64,000 nt of DNA from CAIOYC01 sp964243985 (GCA_964243985.1 CAXTHJ010000001.1:149624-213623), one strand, 5' to 3'; counted from the stretch's first letter, positions 1 through 8,718 are shown. The notes: generated from the sequence alone by a model not told the origin. Numbers and translations: made by a program.

Positions 1-2
1 AC

Positions 3-278
3 ATTGACGACCTCCTATTGTTCCAGAATTTTGGAGCCCTTTCGGCTTTTTCGCTCGTCAACATTTCCGTCATTGGCGTCTTTTGGGTGAAACGGAAGTC
101 AAGAGATGTGATATCACACATGATCCTGCCAGCGATTGGATTGCTATTCACTTTGGTTTTACTCGTCGCTATGCGTCTGCTGACCCTCCAGATGGGAGGG
201 CTTTGGCTGCTAATGGGTATTATATACTATGTCGTACTGAGAGCTATAAGAGGGCGCGAAATCGTGATTCAAGCGTGA
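3..278 (+). CDS. C-terminal end of an APC-family amino acid permease (partial)
   Basis: The reading frame is open from the window edge, so only the last ~90 residues are present. They contain the NFGALSAFSLVN motif typical of the late membrane segments of APC-superfamily amino acid permeases, then two hydrophobic helices and a short basic tail. It would act in the inner membrane importing an amino acid or amine. The substrate cannot be read from this piece. It lies just upstream of, and co-directional with, a LacI-type regulator. Confidence 0.75.
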   Translation: MDDLLLFQNFGALSAFSLVNISVIGVFWVKRKSRDVISHMILPAIGLLFTLVLLVAMRLLTLQMGGLWLLMGIIYYVVLRAIRGREIVIQA

Positions 279-390
279 GCGCCCGGCCCGCTGATGCTGT
301 GAGAGCCTTGCAGCGAAACACGGTCTTGGTGATGGCGGCCATGTGGCGAGGCCGCTAAAGCAGGGTGAAACAAAGCATGGCGTCTGGAAG

Positions 391-1488
391 GTGAAGGCCA
401 AGAGCATTTCGATGAAAGACGTCGCGCGGGCGGCGGGCGTTTCACAGCCTGCGGTCTCCTACGCTTACAACCAGCCTTCCGAAGTCTCGGAATCTGTGCG
501 CGAACACATTCTCGCCGTCGCGGAGCGCTTAGGCTATCCTGGGCCAGATATTAGGGGCAGGAGCCTTAGATCTGGTCGCGTCGGCGCCATTGGTTTGGTG
601 ATGATGGACAAGCTTTCGCTGGCGTTTGGCGACCCGTTCATGCTCGCCCTGCTCCAAGGCATCTCCGAAGCCGGGGATTTGGCCAACATTCCCCTCACGC
701 TGTTTCCTTTGCAGAGTCCTGCGGCAGCGCTCGACTTGAAGCGTTCCGCCGAGGGCAGTCTAGCCATCAGGGGCTTAGTCGATGGATTGATTCTAGTCAC
801 GCTGCCCGACGATCATCCCGCGCTCATCGCAGCTGTGAAGCAGAACATCCCGTTCGTGATCGTCGACTCGCCAAGGCTGTCGGAAGCGGACTTCGTCGGC
901 ATCGACGATGGATCCGCCGCGCAAACGCAGATTCGGCATTTGCTTGAACTCGGCCATCGCCGTATCGGCATTGTGGTTGATCGGCTTAGTCCGGACGGAT
1001 ATCGCGGGGCGGTTGACCGCGAGCGGCTTCAGACCGCGCGCGAACGGATCACGCGCGAGCGATTAAAGGGCTACTGCGAAGCCGCCGCGGCCTTTGGACT
1101 GAGCTTCAGCGATCTCGAGGTTATCGAAGCCGGTGGTCTTGATTTCGAGTCTGGTCGTCAGGCCGCTCTTACAATGCTTGGACCGCGCCGTGTTTCGGGT
1201 GTCGTCACCTCGTCCGATGTTATGGCTCTGGCGACCTTAGCTGCTGCAGCTAACCTGGGCCTTCCGGTTCCTGGATCTTTATCAGTCATTGGTTTTGATG
1301 ATGTGCCCGATGCGTCTCGGGCAAACCTTACAACAATCCATCAGCCCATGGCTGAACGGGGGGCACGGGCAGCGCAGCTTTTGATTGAGCGTCTCGGTGA
1401 GCGGGGCGTCAACAGAAGAAAGCCCAAACAGGAGCTCTTTCCAACCGAGCTTGCCGTTCGTTCAACCACGGCGAAGTTCGCGGAATAA
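391..1488 (+). CDS. LacI-family transcriptional regulator
   Basis: The N-terminal helix-turn-helix begins at MKDVARAAGVSQPAVSYAYN, the LacI DNA-binding signature. A periplasmic-binding-protein-like ligand domain follows, with the usual LLELGHRRIGIV stretch, a GVVTSSDVMALA stretch and a C-terminal SVIGFDD motif. The protein is about 365 residues, normal for the family. The frame is open from an ATG at 343. I place the start at GTG 391, which leaves a few residues before the HTH as family members have. ATG 412 would cut into the HTH. No ligand can be inferred. The permease remnant upstream or sugar/amino acid genes outside the window may be its targets. Confidence 0.85.
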   Translation: MKAKSISMKDVARAAGVSQPAVSYAYNQPSEVSESVREHILAVAERLGYPGPDIRGRSLRSGRVGAIGLVMMDKLSLAFGDPFMLALLQGISEAGDLANIPLTLFPLQSPAAALDLKRSAEGSLAIRGLVDGLILVTLPDDHPALIAAVKQNIPFVIVDSPRLSEADFVGIDDGSAAQTQIRHLLELGHRRIGIVVDRLSPDGYRGAVDRERLQTARERITRERLKGYCEAAAAFGLSFSDLEVIEAGGLDFESGRQAALTMLGPRRVSGVVTSSDVMALATLAAAANLGLPVPGSLSVIGFDDVPDASRANLTTIHQPMAERGARAAQLLIERLGERGVNRRKPKQELFPTELAVRSTTAKFAE

Positions 1489-1499
1489 TATAAAAAGGT

Positions 1500-1816
1500 G
1501 CTGACAACTCAGCCCGCGCGGGCAAGAAGCCGGCTTACGGTGCTGTCATCTGTGGATGGCTCCCACTCCGCAAGGGGTGATTTGAGCTGATGCTACGATC
1601 TGTCGGGGTGCGGTCATCTGTCCGGCCTGTTGGCGCGGCGTCGATGGCCGCTGGCCCTGATGGAGTCCGCTGACCAGGTCCCTATCAGTCCATCGAGCAC
1701 AAGGCTCCGACAGCACCTCGGGTTGTCCTGCTCCGCGGCCGCAATCGATCGTCATCATCAGTTCTCTTGCACCCTTACAGCGGTTGGAGCCGCGACCCGC
1801 GTCGCGGCGATCCTGA
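1500..1816 (-). mobile_element. Non-coding 3' end of an IS110-family element, possible guide-RNA region
   Basis: This ~300 bp stretch follows the stop codon of the IS110-type transposase fragment on the minus strand and has no credible gene. Its sequence (minus strand: TGATAGGGACCTGG, GGCCAGCGGCCATCG, GGCCGGACAGATGACCGCA) resembles the long conserved non-coding tail that I recall downstream of IS110-family transposases. In the IS1111 branch of that family the structured guide RNA (bridge/seekRNA) is encoded downstream of the recombinase. That this stretch is such a relic is inference. A 12-bp perfect palindrome, GCCCGCGCGGGC, lies at 1512-1523. Confidence 0.45.
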
Positions 1817-2014
1817 TCAGGCGGCAGGCCGGTAGACCTCGCCTCGGGTTGGAACCGCCCAGACGATGCGAGCGGTCTTGTTGGCCATGGCGACGGTGAC
1901 CACGCGGGCGGGGCGGCGCTCGAGCAGCGCCCGCACCCAGGGCGACGCCAGAGCGTCAGCCTTCACCCGGCGGATCACCGAGGTCGCGCCCACCACCAGC
2001 AGCTTCCTCAGATA
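1817..2014 (-). pseudogene. IS110-family transposase, C-terminal fragment
   Basis: Minus-strand translation ending at the TGA at 1817 gives YLRKLLVVGATSVIRR, then ARVVTVAMANKTARIVWAV. This is the characteristic C-terminal end of IS110/IS1111 transposases (transposase_20 domain). Only ~65 codons remain. The 5' part is replaced at 2014/2015 by an IS6-family transposase fragment in another frame. The element is not functional. Confidence 0.8.
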
Positions 2015-2484
2015 GCTCCTTCATCGCAGCGCGATAAGAGCGGAGGCCATCGGTGAGCAGCTTTATCCCGCGTCTTGGTGACATAGGATTCCAGCACTTC
2101 TCCCTCATGATCCACGGCTCTCCATAGATAGTGCATCTCGCCGTTGATCTTCACGTAGACCTCGTCGAGGCGCCACTTCCAATGGGTGTGCTGACGCATC
2201 GCTTGCACTCGCTTCCGCCGGATCTCGGCGGCGAACATGGGGCCGAACCTGTTCCACCAGAGCCTCACCGTCTCGTGGCAGATGTCGATCCCGCGCTCGT
2301 TCAGCAGGTCCTCGACATTTCGCAACGACAGCGGGAACTTCACGTACATCATCTCCACGAGGCGGATCACCTCGGGGGATGAATCAAACCAGCGGAACGG
2401 ATTGGCGGCTTTGGATTTCGAGCCATCTCGCTGGCTTTATCACGGTGTCGCAAACCCGTCGGTACATTTGGGCTGACAGAGCCT
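2015..2484 (-). pseudogene. IS6-family transposase, truncated and frameshifted
   Basis: Minus-strand translation contains PEVIRLVEMMYVKFPLSLRN, CHETVRLWWNRFGP, HWKWRLDEVYVKINGE and LWRAVDHEGEVLESYVTKT. These are diagnostic of the IS6/IS26 group, and the first two acidic residues of the DDE triad are visible (LDE and VDH). After TKTRDKAA an internal deletion and frame change join to TDGLRSYRAAMKEL read in another frame. The last catalytic region is missing and the gene then runs into the IS110 fragment. A GGCTCTGT sequence ending at 2484 could be the original left inverted repeat. That boundary is tentative. Confidence 0.85.
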
Positions 2485-2510
2485 CTGGCACCATAAGCGT
2501 CTCCAAAACT

Positions 2511-3536
2511 TCAGCTCTGTCGCTCGGCTCTCCACACACGGGGGCTGACCCCCACAAGCTTCTTGAATGAAGTCGCGAAGCTGGTCGACTGTTCGAAGCC
2601 GCATTCAAGCGCGATCTGCGTGATCGACAGCCTCGTCGTCTCCAGCAGGCTGCGCGCCTGCTCCATTCGGAGATCTTGAAGGTATTGGTGGGGCGCCATG
2701 CCCATCGCCGCGCGGAACGCCCGCCCGAAATGGGTTGGGCTGAGCCCCGCGATGCTCGCCATCTCCTTGAGTGTCGGAGCCCGGAACGCCTCCCCGCGCA
2801 CGTAGTCCAACACGCGCCGGATCCTAGCAGGCGCTGTTCGGAGAGGGTCTGGCCGTGTCGGTCGGCCAAGCGTGGAATGCCCCCTCAAAATGGTGATTGC
2901 GATGGCGCGCTCTAGAGCCTCCACCATCGCGGGATGCGCCGGGTCCATGGGCCTGCCGGCTTCGGCCGCGAGCAGTTTGGCCAAGTGGTCCAATGTCGGA
3001 TCTGGGGTCGAGAAACAGGGCACGAGCTCGACCTGGCGCGCGTCCACTCCATAGGCGTCCTCTATGACGTCGCCGATGAAGCTGGGGTTCAGATGCAGGA
3101 GAAGCACTTCAGTTTTTGCCTGAAAGCGTCTCTGTACAGGCTTGGCTGGCGGCGTGAGGCTGACATGTTGCTTATCAGTCCACTTACGCGTCCAGGACCG
3201 GTCACTCTTCTCTTCGACAGCCACGGGCCCCTTTAGGTGCACGACCAGGAGTGCATCAGATGACGGCGGTAGATCGATAAGACTCGGCGGGTGCTTGTAG
3301 TGTTCGACTACGATTCCGCCGACGGGGTCGTGCCCGCTCGACAACAGCGGTCGACTCGGAAGCCGGTCTGATACCTGTTCTGAGGTGAGGGGCACGTCGA
3401 AGCTCCGGACGGCTGCACGCTCACCGCAACAGCGCGCCGCCGATTCCGTTAACGAATGATGGCCCGGATTGATCCGGTCGGGAAGTACAGGCGCGGTCGT
3501 GCGTAAAGGGGCGGATCTCATGCGCCGTGTCTTCAT
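2511..3536 (-). CDS. AraC-family transcriptional regulator
   Basis: 341 residues. The C-terminal third has two helix-turn-helix segments of AraC type: LKEMASIAGLSPTHFGRAFR, and ITQIALECGFEQSTSFATSF followed by KKLVGVSPRVWR. The N-terminal part has no recognised fold by eye and is probably the ligand-binding domain. The gene is divergent from the CMD-CMD-lactonase-like operon starting at 3856 and is its likely regulator. Its 3' end lies only ~27 bp from the IS6 remnant but appears intact. The start could also be the internal ATG six codons in. Confidence 0.85.
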   Translation of the reverse strand: MKTRRMRSAPLRTTAPVLPDRINPGHHSLTESAARCCGERAAVRSFDVPLTSEQVSDRLPSRPLLSSGHDPVGGIVVEHYKHPPSLIDLPPSSDALLVVHLKGPVAVEEKSDRSWTRKWTDKQHVSLTPPAKPVQRRFQAKTEVLLLHLNPSFIGDVIEDAYGVDARQVELVPCFSTPDPTLDHLAKLLAAEAGRPMDPAHPAMVEALERAIAITILRGHSTLGRPTRPDPLRTAPARIRRVLDYVRGEAFRAPTLKEMASIAGLSPTHFGRAFRAAMGMAPHQYLQDLRMEQARSLLETTRLSITQIALECGFEQSTSFATSFKKLVGVSPRVWRAERQS

Positions 3537-3855
3537 AGAGTCTTGAACCCGATCAAGGCCCGGCTCCTAGACCTTACCGGCGGAGCCAATGGTGCAGCTT
3601 CTGCCGCCATGCTCATCACTTACAGGGTCAGTCGCGAAAGCTCAGGGTGCGTTCGAGAAGGCCGGCGGCTCTGATCGGGCGTAATAGACTTAAGACTTAG
3701 AGCAGGGACTGGCCGATATCGCCGCCGGCAAACCGGCTCCCGCTGGTCGGCGCGCTGAAGTCCTCGCCAAAGCGCGCCGCCTGAGATCAGAAGGCTACCG
3801 TAAGTCCCGAGCGCCGTGTCCTGGATGCGGAGCCTTAAAGAAAAGGAATATTGCT
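3537..3855 (+). other. Intergenic region between divergent AraC gene and CMD operon
   Basis: There is no intact gene. A stretch at about 3690-3850 reads on the plus strand as LEQGLADIAAGKPAP, then AEVLAKARRLRSEG, in frame with and running into the CMD start. It has no start codon and a stop just upstream. It faintly resembles the tail of a CopG/ParD-type antitoxin and may be a relic. The promoters of both flanking genes should lie here. Confidence 0.4.
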
Positions 3856-4425
3856 ATGTCCGACAATCAGGACTTCGGAACCTTCGGGCGATACAAGGAG
3901 ACGCCGGTGGCCGAGATGTCGCCAGAGATGAAGGACGCCTATGACTTCACCGTGAAGCTCAGGGGTCAGGTTCCCGGCCCGCATAAGATCTGGGTTGCTA
4001 ATCCAACGCTCTCCAAGACGATTGTTCCCACAGGGTATTACTACCAAAAGGAATCGAGTCTCACGAAGGCGGAGATCGAGATTGTCACCAACGTGATCAA
4101 TAGCCGGTGGCTGGCGGCCTACGGCAACTACGAGCATGAGAAGATCGGCGAGGAGCAGGGCCACCTTGATCCTGAGAAAGTCCAAGCGCTGATCGCTAAC
4201 CTGCCGACCTCGTTCGACGATCCACGGGAGGAGGTTGTCTATAAGCTCGCCACGACCCTGGCCCAGCCCCGCGTCGTGCCGACCGGCCTGTTCAAGAAGG
4301 CGCAGGCGCTCATCGGCGACAAGGGGATCGTGGATGTCACCGTGCTGATGGGCTGGTTCACCGCCGTCTCGCTGACGCTGATGGCGTTCGACGTGCCGTC
4401 CAACGCTGTGGGGCTGGACCAGTGA
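3856..4425 (+). CDS. Carboxymuconolactone decarboxylase (CMD)-family protein
   Basis: 189 residues of the AhpD/CMD all-helical fold. The core LTKAEIEIVTNVINSRWLAA, followed by GNYEHEKIGEEQG, corresponds to the family's E-x-x-x-H-like helix pair. The CxxC pair of AhpD-type peroxidoreductases is absent, so thiol-dependent peroxidase activity is unlikely. The stop codon overlaps the GTG start of a second CMD gene, indicating translational coupling. The purine-rich AAAGAAAAGGAATATT before ATG 3856 is a reasonable ribosome site. The substrate is unknown, but CMD pairs usually sit in aromatic or lactone catabolism or dehalogenation/hydrolysis cassettes. Confidence 0.75.
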   Translation: MSDNQDFGTFGRYKETPVAEMSPEMKDAYDFTVKLRGQVPGPHKIWVANPTLSKTIVPTGYYYQKESSLTKAEIEIVTNVINSRWLAAYGNYEHEKIGEEQGHLDPEKVQALIANLPTSFDDPREEVVYKLATTLAQPRVVPTGLFKKAQALIGDKGIVDVTVLMGWFTAVSLTLMAFDVPSNAVGLDQ

Positions 4426-5018
4426 GGAGCGCCGCCACCGACGATGCTCTGGGCGGCCGTCTCAGGCTACTCTCGCCGTCCGAGCTGAGTGCGGACCAGA
4501 AGCGGACCTACGACGTCATCGACACCGAAATGGTGCCCTGGGCGGAGTCCGCCGGCTTCCAGAGCAAGACGGACGACGGCCGGCTGATCGGCCCTTTCAA
4601 TAGCGTCCTCTACAGTACCATCAGCCCGGCCTTCCTGGCACTTCAGGCCGCCGAGCAGAAGCACACCACGCTCGATGAACGGGTGCGGCAGGTGGTGATC
4701 CTCACCGTCGGGGCCGTTTGGGGCTGCGACTACGAGCGGTACGCGCACGCCGCGGTGGCGCGGAAGGCGGGGATTGCGGACGCGATCATCGCCGCCTTGG
4801 CCAAGGGCGATCTTGCCGACGGACTCAGCGCCAAGGAGCAGCTGGCGCAGCGGTTCACCTATGAGATCACGGCCAATCACAGGATCGACGATGCGCTCTA
4901 CGACGAGGCGCAGGCGACCTTCGGGCCGCAGGGGCTGGTCGACTTACTGTACCTGGCCGGCTGCTACGACACGATCTCTTCGCTCCTGAACACCTTTAAG
5001 GTTCCGGCGCCCGCATAG
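4422..5018 (+). CDS. Second carboxymuconolactone decarboxylase-family protein
   Basis: 198 residues, starting at GTG 4422 and overlapping the upstream CMD gene by 4 bp. The CMD core is LDERVRQVVILTVGAVWGCD followed by YERYAHAAVARKAG. It has the E/Y/H pattern with a single cysteine (WGCDYE) rather than CxxC. It differs from its neighbour throughout, so the two are distant paralogues and could form a hetero-oligomer (inference). It is part of the operon with the lactonase-like gene at 5093. Confidence 0.75.
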   Translation: MRSAATDDALGGRLRLLSPSELSADQKRTYDVIDTEMVPWAESAGFQSKTDDGRLIGPFNSVLYSTISPAFLALQAAEQKHTTLDERVRQVVILTVGAVWGCDYERYAHAAVARKAGIADAIIAALAKGDLADGLSAKEQLAQRFTYEITANHRIDDALYDEAQATFGPQGLVDLLYLAGCYDTISSLLNTFKVPAPA

Positions 5019-5092
5019 GACGAAGGCTCGCCCGCGCCAGCCGGGCCCACGCCACCTGCCAGCCCTACCCCGCCGATCACAGGAGAAATTCC

Positions 5093-6088
5093 GTGTCGCA
5101 GAACCACGCGCCTCAAGCCCACATCACCACGGTCGCCGAGTTCCCGCCCGGCTCCTTCTTAGAGAACCTCGTGGTGCGCCAGGATGGCTCGGTGCTGATC
5201 ACCGAGGTGATCCACCACGGCCTTTGGTACGTGCCGCCGTCCGACGGCCACGTCCCTGTCGAGCCGGTGCATCTCCATACCTTCGACGAGCCGACGGTCG
5301 GCATCGTGGAGCTGGAGCCCGACATCGTGCTGGTCTGCTCGACCAACATCTACACGACCCATGAATCCTACCTGCACCGGTTCGACTTTAAGGATTGGTC
5401 GCCGGGCGCGCCTCTGAAGCGCGAACTCGCCTTCACCTTCCCCAAGGAAACGCGCGGTCCGAACGGCATCTGCCGGATCGCTCCCGGCGTGATCCTGGTG
5501 GCGGACTGCTTCGCCGGCCTGATCTGGCGGATTGATCTGCAGGGCGAGCCGCTGGCCCGCGTCTGGCTGAAGCACCCCAGCATGGGCTACTATCCGGGCA
5601 AGCTGAAGCCCGAACAGCCTGGCGTTAACGGCATCCATTACGCCGCGCGAAGCCAGTACCTTTACTACAGCGCGACGGCCAACAAGCTGTTCATGCGCGT
5701 GCCGGTGAACCCGGCGACGCTGGAGCCCGCCGGCGAGCCCGAGTATGTCGTCGCGGGCCGGATGGGCGACGACTTCTGCATCGACGAGGACGCGCAGGTG
5801 ATCTACCTGACCACCCACCGCCAGAACACCATCGACATCGTCTCGATGGATCCCGGCCTGAACAGCGGCTTCACCCAATCGGTCGCGGGTGACCCCTTCA
5901 CCTACGATTTGATCGGGCCCTCTGCAGGCGCCTGGGGCCGGGGACCGGACGACTACGGCCGCCGCGCCTTCTTCCTCATGGACGGCGGGACAGCGTCGCC
6001 GCCGCCCGACGGCGTTCGTCGGGCCGCCAAGCTCCTGCGGGTGGAGTTCCAACCGCTGACGGGCGGATTCCCGGGTTCCGGCGGATGA
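5093..6088 (+). CDS. SMP-30/gluconolactonase-like beta-propeller protein
   Basis: 331 residues starting at GTG 5093, preceded by a clear ribosome site (AGGAGAAATTCC). Segments such as FLENLVVRQDGSVLITE, GPNGICRIAPGVILVADC and FCIDEDAQVIYLTTHRQNT are repeated blades of an SMP-30/strictosidine-synthase-type six-bladed propeller. There is no signal peptide, so it is probably cytoplasmic. As the third gene after two CMD genes it could hydrolyse a lactone generated in the same pathway. The exact substrate is unknown. Confidence 0.65.
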   Translation: MSQNHAPQAHITTVAEFPPGSFLENLVVRQDGSVLITEVIHHGLWYVPPSDGHVPVEPVHLHTFDEPTVGIVELEPDIVLVCSTNIYTTHESYLHRFDFKDWSPGAPLKRELAFTFPKETRGPNGICRIAPGVILVADCFAGLIWRIDLQGEPLARVWLKHPSMGYYPGKLKPEQPGVNGIHYAARSQYLYYSATANKLFMRVPVNPATLEPAGEPEYVVAGRMGDDFCIDEDAQVIYLTTHRQNTIDIVSMDPGLNSGFTQSVAGDPFTYDLIGPSAGAWGRGPDDYGRRAFFLMDGGTASPPPDGVRRAAKLLRVEFQPLTGGFPGSGG

Positions 6089-6128
6089 CGCTCGACATGC
6101 GTCTTCCACGGCTCGCTCTGCAGGGGGC

Positions 6129-6767
6129 TTAGCTAAGGATCGGCGTCATTCCCGGCTCGGCCCTGGCCATAGCCCGCTGATAGGCTGGCCGGTCGCCTAT
6201 CCGCTGCAGGTAGTCTCTCAAATTCGGATAGATCGCTAGGTCGCGGCGCCCAAAGCGGCGCATGGTTGTCAGGGGGAAAAGCATGATGATGTCGGCAGCG
6301 GTAAATTCTGGGCCGGCGAGATAGGCCGCTTCGCCCAGCCGGCGCTCCACCATCTCGTAAGCCAGATCAAGCCGCGCCCGCAGCGAATGCGTCACCGGAT
6401 CGTCCCCACCGCCCAGCCGCTTGACCAGCCCATCGGTCATCGCCGCGGGCATCATGGAGCCGTTCGCAAAGTGCCACCAGAAGAGATAGTCGACATAGTT
6501 GGGCGCTCCCGGCGCTACCGCGAGCCGCGCTTCGCCATAGGTGTGAATGACATACTCGATGATCGCCCCGGACTCGGCCAAGCGCAGGTCGCCATCGTCG
6601 AGCACTGGAGCAGCGCCGAACGCGTGCAAGGCCTTGTACTCCGCCGGCGCGAGCCTCGTCGTCGGGTCGCGGTCGTAGCGCACCAGCGTGTATGGCAGTT
6701 CCAGCTCTTCGAGCAGCCAGACGATCCGCTCGGACTGCGACACGCCAAGGTGGTGAACGGTCAACAT
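6129..6767 (-). CDS. Glutathione S-transferase
   Basis: 212 residues. The N-terminal thioredoxin-like domain starts MLTVHHLGVSQSERIVWLLE. It has the cis-proline and glutathione-binding AAPVLDDGDLRLAESGAIIE, where Glu-Ser is the GSH gamma-glutamyl site. The C-terminal all-helical domain contains the conserved FTAADIIMLFPL N-capping motif. It is a cytoplasmic detoxification enzyme. It is divergent from a MarR-type regulator, with a palindromic operator between them, which suggests induction by an electrophile or phenolic compound. Confidence 0.9.
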   Translation of the reverse strand: MLTVHHLGVSQSERIVWLLEELELPYTLVRYDRDPTTRLAPAEYKALHAFGAAPVLDDGDLRLAESGAIIEYVIHTYGEARLAVAPGAPNYVDYLFWWHFANGSMMPAAMTDGLVKRLGGGDDPVTHSLRARLDLAYEMVERRLGEAAYLAGPEFTAADIIMLFPLTTMRRFGRRDLAIYPNLRDYLQRIGDRPAYQRAMARAEPGMTPILS

Positions 6768-6802
6768 GGCTGGTCCTCAGAAACACAGCAGAGTATAAGG
6801 TA

Positions 6803-6831
6803 CCTGATATGTATATCAGGAGCCTGATATG
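6803..6831. promoter_or_regulatory. Probable MarR operator in the GST/marR divergent promoter
   Basis: Positions 6803-6820 read CCTGATATGTATATCAGG, an inverted repeat with perfect 8-bp arms and a 2-bp centre. A third CCTGATAT copy follows at 6823-6830 and overlaps the ATG (6829) of the MarR gene. The element lies within the 61-bp space between the divergent GST and MarR starts, the expected place for an autoregulatory MarR site. Confidence 0.7.
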
Positions 6832-7266
6832 TCAAGCGCTGACATCCCTGCGCCAGGCTTGGCGTTTCTCTTGAAGCGGGCACAGCATGCCTTTAGGACG
6901 CAGGTCGACGACGCCTTGCGTCCGCTCGAGCTCACGGCTCCGCAATTCGCCGTCCTGAACGCCGTAAATACCGACACCGGGATTTCAAATGCCGATCTGG
7001 CGCGGACGGCATTCGTCACGCCTCAGACTATGCAAGGTATTTTGGTCAACCTCGAACGCGCCGGGTTGATCATACGTAGTCCGCATCCCCGGCATGGGCG
7101 CATCCTGTGCAGCGCCTTGACCGACGAAGGACGTCAGGTGCTCATGCAGGCGCGCAGGCGGGTGCAGGAGGTCGAAGATGTCCTCGCCGAGGCGGTCGGC
7201 CCCGAAAACGCAGCCCAATTCGCAGAAGCACTCTCGCGCTGCTCGGATCGACTGGCAGCCGCTTAA
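6829..7266 (+). CDS. MarR-family transcriptional regulator
   Basis: 145 residues with the winged-helix core APQFAVLNAVNTDTGISNAD, FVTPQTMQGILVNLERAGLI, and the wing with PHPRHGRILCSALTDEGR. It is divergent from the GST gene and probably represses both genes through the palindrome at 6803-6820. The start codon lies inside a third operator half-site, so a conventional ribosome-binding site has little room. Translation may be leaderless or depend on the AGG just upstream (6818-6820). Confidence 0.9.
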   Translation: MSSADIPAPGLAFLLKRAQHAFRTQVDDALRPLELTAPQFAVLNAVNTDTGISNADLARTAFVTPQTMQGILVNLERAGLIIRSPHPRHGRILCSALTDEGRQVLMQARRRVQEVEDVLAEAVGPENAAQFAEALSRCSDRLAAA

Positions 7267-7268
7267 CT

Positions 7269-7298
7269 GCGGCCTAGCGCCAACGGGGCGCGGGCCGC
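7269..7298 (+). terminator. GC-rich hairpin after the MarR gene
   Basis: GCGGCC (7269-7274) pairs with GGCCGC (7293-7298), and inside it GCGCC pairs with GGCGC around an AACGG loop. It starts three bases after the MarR stop codon. No U-tract follows, so termination strength is uncertain. Confidence 0.5.
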
Positions 7299-7552
7299 TA
7301 CGAAGAGCCGGTCTTACATGGTTTTCCGTTCCGTTGCTCCCCAGGCCCCTACCTCAGCCGCCTGGTACAATCCCATAGCCGCCGTGATTGACGATGGCTG
7401 CGGGTCGAAGGAGGATCAGATGGCAAGCACACACAGACGGAGGAGATCGTCGCCACCGCCGACGAGTGGCGTTTCCCTCACCTAATGCCCCGCCGGAGCG
7501 ACGCCGCACCTGGAACGAGCTAATGAGCCGCCAAGGATGCAGCGTGGACGCC

Positions 7553-8640
7553 CTATCGCTCGGCGTATCCGGCCGCACGCAGCTTGTCCACCGTGATCGG
7601 CAGCGAGCGCACTCGCTTCCCCGTAGCGTGGAAGATCGCGTTCGCGACGGCGGCCGCGACACTGACGATACCGATCTCCTCTAGCACCTTGACGCCGAGC
7701 GGCGTCACCTCAGGGTCTGGCTCATTGACAAAAACCACCTCGATGTCTTCCACGTCCGCATGCGCGGGAACGTGATGTTCGGCAAAGCTGTGATTGATCC
7801 ACTTGCCGCGTGTCTTATCGGGCGCCGTCTCCTCATGGAGCGCCATGCCGATCCCCATGACCACGCCGCCCAGGATTTGGCTGCGGGCCGTCTTGGGGTT
7901 GATGATCCGCCCGCCCGCGACGGAAATCACTACGCGCGAGATGCGCACCTGTTCGAGTTCCTCATCAACGCGAGCCTCGACAAACACCGCGCCGTGGGAG
8001 TTGCGCGCCTTAGTAGCAGGCGAGGCCATGCCGCCCATGCCGGGTAAAGCGGTCTTCTGCGCTTCGATGACGTCGAGACCGGCCGCCTTCATGGCGTCGA
8101 TCAGCCCGACACGATGGGTCGGCTCGTCGGGTCTGATCATCTCGCCTCCTGAAAACTCCAGCTCGTCGATGGAGACGACGTCGTGAAAGGGATGCCCCTC
8201 CACCTCGGCCGCCGCCTTCAACAGCATCTTGGCGATCCCTTGGCAGGCCAGCTGTACCGCGGCGCCCGTCTACGCCGCGCTCCAGGAGCCTCCCTCGACC
8301 GGCGCGGTCGGCAGGTCGCTATCGCCTAGGCGCGCAGTGATGCTCTAGGGCGCTAGGCCCAGCATGTCGGCTGCCACCTGCGTCATAACCGTGTAGGTGC
8401 CCGTGCCGATGTCGGACGAAGCGGAGGCGACTTCCAGGTGGCCGTTTGCGCTAAGCTTGGCGGATGCAGAGGTTTCTTTGAAGTTGGCTTCCCATAGTCC
8501 GGTAGCCATGCCCAGCCGATCAGCTCGCGACCTTTTTTCATCGAGCGCGGCTCAGCGCTTCGCCGGTACCAGCCGAACCGCTCCGCACCCTCCTGGCACG
8601 CTTCGCGAAGGGCCTTGGAGGTGAAAGACCTTCGCGCTGA
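7553..8640 (-). pseudogene. Xanthine dehydrogenase/aldehyde oxidase-type molybdopterin subunit, decayed
   Basis: An intact 224-codon C-terminal part (7553-8227) carries RNSHGAVFVEARVDEE, GRIINPKTARSQILGGVVMG, and the terminal EEIGIVSVAAAVANAIFHAT that holds the family's catalytic Glu region. The reading continues upstream, with in-frame stops and a frameshift, as ANGHLEVASASSDIGTGTYT, DSDLPTAPVEGGSWSAA and, in another frame, AERFGWYRRSAEPRSMKKG. All of these are conserved parts of the same large subunit. The first several hundred residues are missing and no FAD or iron-sulfur subunit genes are nearby. This is a relic of an XdhB/CoxL/IorB-like gene. Confidence 0.85.
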
Positions 8641-8718
8641 CCACGTCGGCGAAACTAAAGCCGCTCGGTCGGGAGCGATGAGACCGAACCACCTGATCCG
8701 GTTGTCGCAGGAACCAAC

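Noticed and set aside
5159..6109. 316-codon open frame on the minus strand
   Set aside because: It is antisense to the SMP-30-like gene; the plus frame has family motifs and a ribosome site, the minus frame has none.
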